The position numbers were made by a program, and so were the translations under genes. From Pleomorphomonas sp. (lineage in GTDB: Bacteria > Pseudomonadota > Alphaproteobacteria > Rhizobiales > Pleomorphomonadaceae), in assembly GCA_029976075.1 (NCBI GenBank), contig JARKNW010000029.1:1-64000 (forward strand): a stretch of DNA of 64,000 bases. Direction: 5' to 3'. Shown piece by piece: positions 59,344 to 64,000 of this stretch. A model generated the notes under the pieces. That model ran no database searches, was not told where the DNA came from, and saw only the letters and a program-made list of their open reading frames with translations. Every line of letters begins with the position of its first letter. Position 1 is the stretch's first letter.

Positions 59344-60153
59344 TCAGAGACCGGCCGGAACTGCAGCGACAACTTCGATTTCGCAGGCGGTCGCGCCTGA
59401 AAACTCAATGCGGGCTTGGTCTCCAGGTGTGACCTGGTGGACACCGGTAGTCATTCCCGTCAGCACGACGTCGCCAGCCCGCAGATAACGCCCGCGGGTC
59501 ATCAAGTGTTCGGCAAGAAACTGGAGGGCGCCGATGGGGCCACCCATGACGTTGGCGGCCGAGCCTTCGCCAACAACCTTGTCGTGGATCAGCATGCGCG
59601 AGGTGAGCGAAGAAAGGTTCGCATTGCGCCAGCCCGCGATTTCAGGTCCGACAACCGCGCCGGCGTTGTTGCCGTGATCGGATATGATGGCGGTTGGCCC
59701 GAGATCGTTGAGGGTAGCCAATGGGCTTGAAGCGATCTCCGAACCGGCGTGCAAGCCGGACAGCGCCGCCATGATGGCTTCCGGTAGGAACTTGCCGTCG
59801 ATGGGCAACAGGTCTCGTTCGAAGACGGCGACAAACTCAGCTTCCAGCGCCGCGAAGCCGCCAACGAACACCCGCGCTGGCGCAGTGCCGCCATTTGGCA
59901 GGCGATGGACGTTGCCAGCCATGATCGGACCGGCAAGGCGATTGGCTCCGAGGCCCTCGCGTAGATCCGGGCGGATGCCGGCCACTTTCCAGCCAGCGAC
60001 GGCACTTCCGTTGAGGGCAATGGCTCGCTCCTGCACTCGGTAGGCGTCTTTCAGTGTCGAGGGCTGGATGCCGGGGAAGGCGTCAAGCTTGCTGGCCGAT
60101 TGGCGTGCCTGCACAAAACACGAGGCGATATGGTCGACTTCGTCTACCTGCAT
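59344..60153 (-). CDS. 2-keto-4-pentenoate hydratase/fumarylacetoacetate hydrolase family protein
   Basis: GWKVAGIRPDLREGLG, FAALEAEFVAVFERDL, GDVVLTGMTTGVHQVTPGDQARIEF. Confidence 0.85.
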   Translation of the reverse strand: MQVDEVDHIASCFVQARQSASKLDAFPGIQPSTLKDAYRVQERAIALNGSAVAGWKVAGIRPDLREGLGANRLAGPIMAGNVHRLPNGGTAPARVFVGGFAALEAEFVAVFERDLLPIDGKFLPEAIMAALSGLHAGSEIASSPLATLNDLGPTAIISDHGNNAGAVVGPEIAGWRNANLSSLTSRMLIHDKVVGEGSAANVMGGPIGALQFLAEHLMTRGRYLRAGDVVLTGMTTGVHQVTPGDQARIEFSGATACEIEVVAAVPAGL

Positions 60154-60232
60154 GCCCGGCGGCTCCCCTTGATAAATGACAGGCCGGCATTTGCGGAACG
60201 CACCTGGGGTTCGCGACGTAAGCTCGGTCTGA

Positions 60233-60269
60233 ATGGTAGCATTTCTTCTACCATACTAACGTGGTATGG
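60233..60269. promoter_or_regulatory. clustered GntR-type operator candidates between FAH gene and gntR
   Basis: ATGGTAG-N8-CTACCAT and overlapping CCATAC-N7-GTATGG inverted repeats. Confidence 0.6.
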
Positions 60270-60336
60270 CAGCTGTCGAGTAGGAAAAGGAACATGCGGA
60301 TTTTTTGCCTGCGGTTGCAAAGACGGGTGTCGGCAA

Positions 60337-61017
60337 ATGACGGTCGTTCTTCCTGATGGTTCCGAAGACTCCGCGGCGCGGCGTGTCGAGCGCGAGCTGC
60401 GCAAGGCGATCATCACGCTCGAGCTTCAGCCTGGGGTCTCCCTATCGGAAAAGGATCTGGCCGAGCGCTATGGTGTTTCACGCCAGCCGGTACGCGAGGC
60501 GCTGATCAATCTGGGCAAGGCCGGTTTGGTGGGGATTCAGCCGCGGCGCGGCAGCTACGTCGTGAAGATTTCGCTCGATCTGATGCGGCAGGCCCGCTTT
60601 GTTCGCGAGTCGGTCGAAGTGGCAGTGGTGCGCCGTGCCTGCGCTTCGTTCGATCCGGAGGTGCGCCGGCGGATCGAAGAAATCCTAAAGCGACAGGCGG
60701 AACTTGCTGCCGAGCAATCGCACTATGCCTTTCAACGAGAGGATGAGGCCTTTCACGCGGCTCTTGCCGGAGGCGCCGGCGTTCCAGCGGCTTGGGCGAC
60801 TCTCGAAACCATCAAGGCCCACATGGATCGGGTCTGTCATCTGACGTTGCCGCTGCCGGAGACCTTGCCGAAAGTGGTCGATGAGCACCGGCGCATCGTT
60901 GATGCCATTGACAGCCATGATGCGGACAGGGCGGAGGTGGCGCTAAAGGTCCACATGGATGGAATTCTGAAAGCATTGCCCAGGGTTCAGGCGCAATTCG
61001 GCTTCCTTTTCGTATGA
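60337..61017 (+). CDS. GntR family (FCD-type) transcriptional regulator
   Basis: RRVERELRKAIITLELQPGVSLSEKDLAERYGVSRQPVREALINLGKAGLVGIQPRRGSYV. Confidence 0.93.
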   Translation: MTVVLPDGSEDSAARRVERELRKAIITLELQPGVSLSEKDLAERYGVSRQPVREALINLGKAGLVGIQPRRGSYVVKISLDLMRQARFVRESVEVAVVRRACASFDPEVRRRIEEILKRQAELAAEQSHYAFQREDEAFHAALAGGAGVPAAWATLETIKAHMDRVCHLTLPLPETLPKVVDEHRRIVDAIDSHDADRAEVALKVHMDGILKALPRVQAQFGFLFV

Positions 61018-61164
61018 CGCGTTCTTTCCCGGCCGTGAGGTCACGCGCCTGCTGATGATCTGTTCTGCAAAGAATTGATACTTTCTGCTTAAAGACGGTG
61101 AGTTTCGTTGACGATGGGGGCGCTGCGAAACTACGTTTGTCGTGGGAGCAGGAGGAGGGCGGTC

Positions 61165-62643
61165 ATGTCGCTTGAGAAGGGGCGGACGCATGTCGCCGCG
61201 GTCGACGTGGGTGCCGGGAGCGGCCGCGTCATGCTGGCGACGTTCGATGGGGAACACATCGAACTTGCCGAGGCGCACCGCTTCGAAACCCCGCTCCGAA
61301 CCGATCCGGCGACCGGATATGATTGCTGGGACAGCGAGGCCATTGTTCGGGAAATACGCGTTGGGATCGATAGGGCCGAAGTAATGGCACCGATCGACAG
61401 TGTTGGTTGCGACACCTGGGGCGTCGATTATGTCCTCCTCGACGAGCGCCTGCGCCAGGTTGGCCTTTCCGTCGCTTACAGGGATGATCGCACGGCCGGT
61501 CTGATCGACGAAGTGACGGCCATCATGCCTGCCGCCGAGATCTACCGGCGCACAGGCATTCATTTCCAACCGTACAATACGCTTTATCAGTTGCGCGCCA
61601 CGGCCAGGGACCAGCCCGGCTGGCTCGCTTCGGCTCGGCACCTCCTGTTCACACCGGACTATCTGCATTTCCGCTTGTCCGGCGTCATTGCCAACGAGTA
61701 CTCCATCTCCACTACCTCGCAACTCCTGTCGCTCGAGACGCGCGATTGGGATCCGGAACTCCTGGCGCTGGCCGGCGTTCGGCCGGGCCTCATGAAGAAG
61801 CCGGTGGAGCCCGGAACGGTACTCGGGCCGATGACTGATCGCCCCGGGCGCCGGCCTGTTCTCGTCATTGCTCCCGGCGGTCACGATACGGCCTCCGCCG
61901 TGGCGGTTGCGCCGCTCGGCGGGCCGGACGAGGCCTTTCTTTCGTCGGGCACATGGTCGCTGATGGGGATCGAAAGCCAGGTTCCTCACGTTGGCGATCT
62001 GGCGCGCGGTTTCAACATCGGCAATGAGGGAGGAGTCTGCGGTCGCTACCGCGTGCTGAAGAACCTGATGGGCCTTTGGCTCATTCAGCGCGTGCGCAAG
62101 GAGTTCGGCGATCCATCCTTCGGCGATCTGGTGTCATCCGCCTCGGCGGCCCCCGCCTGGGGGAGCCTGATCAATCCCGATGATCCGCGCTTTCTCAACC
62201 CGGCTTCCATGACTGATACCATCCGGACCCTTGCCGCCGAGCACGGCGAGCCGGTGCCGGAAGGACTTGGAGCCGTGGCGCGGACGGTATTCGACAGTCT
62301 TGCCCTCGATTACGCCCGGGTGAAGGATGAGCTCGAAGCGCTCACGGGCCGCCCCCTTACACACGTCCGCATCATCGGTGGCGGGTCGAAAAACGCGCTT
62401 CTCAATCAGCTGACGGCTGACGCATGCGAAATTCCGGTCAGTGCCGGTCCGGTCGAGACATCGGCGCTCGGAAATGCCGCGCTGCAGTTGATGGGGCTCC
62501 GCAAGATAGGCTCTTTGGATGAAGCGAGATCCATTGTGCGAGGATCGTTCGGGGTAACGGAGATAGCGCCGGTAGCCCCGGTTCCATCTGCCGTCCGCAA
62601 CCGTTTCAGGGCGATCGTGCAGGCGACGGCAACTGTCCGCTGA
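61165..62643 (+). CDS. rhaB: rhamnulokinase (FGGY family)
   Basis: VAAVDVGAGSGRVMLATFDGEHIELAEAHRFE; GYDCWDSEAIVREI; VGCDTWGVDYVLLDE; HVRIIGGGSKNALLNQLTAD. Confidence 0.9.
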   Translation: MSLEKGRTHVAAVDVGAGSGRVMLATFDGEHIELAEAHRFETPLRTDPATGYDCWDSEAIVREIRVGIDRAEVMAPIDSVGCDTWGVDYVLLDERLRQVGLSVAYRDDRTAGLIDEVTAIMPAAEIYRRTGIHFQPYNTLYQLRATARDQPGWLASARHLLFTPDYLHFRLSGVIANEYSISTTSQLLSLETRDWDPELLALAGVRPGLMKKPVEPGTVLGPMTDRPGRRPVLVIAPGGHDTASAVAVAPLGGPDEAFLSSGTWSLMGIESQVPHVGDLARGFNIGNEGGVCGRYRVLKNLMGLWLIQRVRKEFGDPSFGDLVSSASAAPAWGSLINPDDPRFLNPASMTDTIRTLAAEHGEPVPEGLGAVARTVFDSLALDYARVKDELEALTGRPLTHVRIIGGGSKNALLNQLTADACEIPVSAGPVETSALGNAALQLMGLRKIGSLDEARSIVRGSFGVTEIAPVAPVPSAVRNRFRAIVQATATVR

Positions 62644-63004
62644 ACCAGAAAACGCTCGTCCGGGCTTGTCAAAAATTGCGAGAGAGACCGTTTTTTCATC
62701 CTATTTGCTAAGGGAAACCTCTCATGTTAATCATTTCTTCACCTTGTCGTGAGGGGCGGGATACAATAATCCAGTTGTGTTCGCATCGTTACAATGTTGC
62801 GGAAGGCTGACTTGGGAGCAGGGTCGTTATTGCCCGTTCGGTCCGGATTCCTGGGAGGAGGATGGGGCGAGCGGCAGGGGGCGGACCTGATGGGATCCGA
62901 AGCAAAATCGAGCCTTTTGGCGCCCGACATCCAATGTCGGGGCGGTGGTTTTGTTCGTTTGTCATACCACTAACCCTGGGTTGGGCTTTCGTCGGGAGGA
63001 GAAC

Positions 63005-64000
63005 ATGTCAACAGTCGCCAAGACGCCCCGTTCGCCGGGCGAATGGCTCGTCTGGATACTCATCGCCGTCGTTGGCGCTGTCGCCTTGGGCGTCGTGGCG
63101 CTTAGCCGTGGCGAGACGATCAATGCGCTCTGGCTGGTCGTCGCGGCCGTTGCCACCTATCTCGTCGCATTCCGCTTTTATGCGATCTACATCGTCGACC
63201 GCGTCCTTGGGGCCGATCCGGCACGTCGCACTCCGGCCGTTCGTCACAACGACGGCCTCGACTACGTTCCGACCGACAAGTACGTCCTGTTCGGGCATCA
63301 TTTCGCCGCCATCGCCGGAGCTGGACCGTTGGTCGGGCCCGTGCTTGCCGCGCAGATGGGCTATCTGCCGGGCACAATGTGGCTGATTGCCGGCGTGATC
63401 TTCGCCGGTGCGGTGCAGGATCTCATCATCCTGTTCGCCTCGACCCGTCGCGACGGCCGGTCGCTCGGCGACATGATCAAGACAGAGCTCGGCCCGGTGC
63501 CCGGCATCGTCGCATCGATCGGCATCCTGATGATCATGATCATCCTGTTGGCCGTGCTCGCCCTGATCGTCGTCAAGGCTTTGGCTGGCAGCCCATGGGG
63601 CACGTTCACGGTGTTCGCTACCATACCGATCGCGATGCTCATGGGCATTTACAGCCGCTTCTTCCGTCCGGGACGCATCGGAGAGATGAGTGCCATTGGC
63701 GTCGTGCTGCTGTTGCTCGCCATCATGTTCGGTCGCACCGTGGCCGAGAGCGCAACGCTGGCGCCGATGTTCACCTTCAAGGGCGAAACGCTGGCGCTTA
63801 TTCTGATCGGTTATGGGTTTGTCGCCTCTGTGCTGCCGGTATGGTTCCTGCTGGCGCCACGCGACTACCTGTCGACCTTCCTGAAGATCGGCACCATCAT
63901 GGCGCTGGCCATCGGCATCGTCTTCGTGATGCCCGACATGAAGATGCCGGCAGTGACCAAGTTCATCGACGGCACGGGGCCGGTGTTCTCCGGCAACCTG
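63005..64000 (+). CDS. cstA: carbon starvation protein CstA family (3' truncated by window edge)
   Basis: Open frame from ATG 63005 to window end (not in ORF track): NDGLDYVPTDKYVLFGHHFAAIAGAGPLVGPVLAAQMGYLPGTMWLIAGVIFAGAVQDLIILFASTRRDGRSLGDM. Confidence 0.93.
   Translation, partial: MSTVAKTPRSPGEWLVWILIAVVGAVALGVVALSRGETINALWLVVAAVATYLVAFRFYAIYIVDRVLGADPARRTPAVRHNDGLDYVPTDKYVLFGHHFAAIAGAGPLVGPVLAAQMGYLPGTMWLIAGVIFAGAVQDLIILFASTRRDGRSLGDMIKTELGPVPGIVASIGILMIMIILLAVLALIVVKALAGSPWGTFTVFATIPIAMLMGIYSRFFRPGRIGEMSAIGVVLLLLAIMFGRTVAESATLAPMFTFKGETLALILIGYGFVASVLPVWFLLAPRDYLSTFLKIGTIMALAIGIVFVMPDMKMPAVTKFIDGTGPVFSGNL

Overview
High-GC alphaproteobacterial (Hyphomicrobiales-like, inferred) chromosomal window, densely coded, with about 58 supportable protein genes. 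Recognisable modules in order: partial polar amino-acid ABC permeases plus an M20 amidohydrolase; isochorismatase-fold and NUDIX genes; a glycosyltransferase-like protein and a large HAD-fold protein; an ECF-type sigma factor; a late flagellar structural cluster (flagellin, fliD, fliS, flgD, flgE, small coiled-coil protein, flgN-like, flgK, flgL); DMT transporter, treZ, Fe-ADH, PAS-GGDEF-EAL protein; metY-like sulfhydrylase; msrPQ; rpiB-like; a histidine-utilisation-type region (hutD, hutU, acyltransferase, hutC, hutF, ABC transporter, hutH-like); efeUOB plus a second M75 protein; FMN riboswitch with ribD-ribE-ribBA-ribH; sulfonate-type ABC transporter; pabB-pabA; mmsA/LysR; cysE; TRAP transporter with FAH-family enzyme, GntR regulator and rhamnulokinase; and the 5' part of cstA (absent from the ORF track because it runs off the window). 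No tRNA, rRNA, CRISPR, transposase or prophage was recognised. The most striking observation is the HutH-family protein at 38358-39854. It keeps the overall aromatic-amino-acid-lyase framework but lacks the Ala-Ser-Gly that forms the MIO cofactor (GSVG-ASGDLAP-LxHMA reads GSVG-Y-LSHMA) and also has Leu where the catalytic Tyr of QDPYSLR is expected. It sits in a hut-type locus that has HutC-like operators but no hutI or hutG in the window. Other leads: an isochorismatase-fold protein without the usual nucleophilic Cys, palindromic operator candidates (HutC-like, Fur-like, GntR-like), and a strong non-terminator hairpin between flagellin and fliD.
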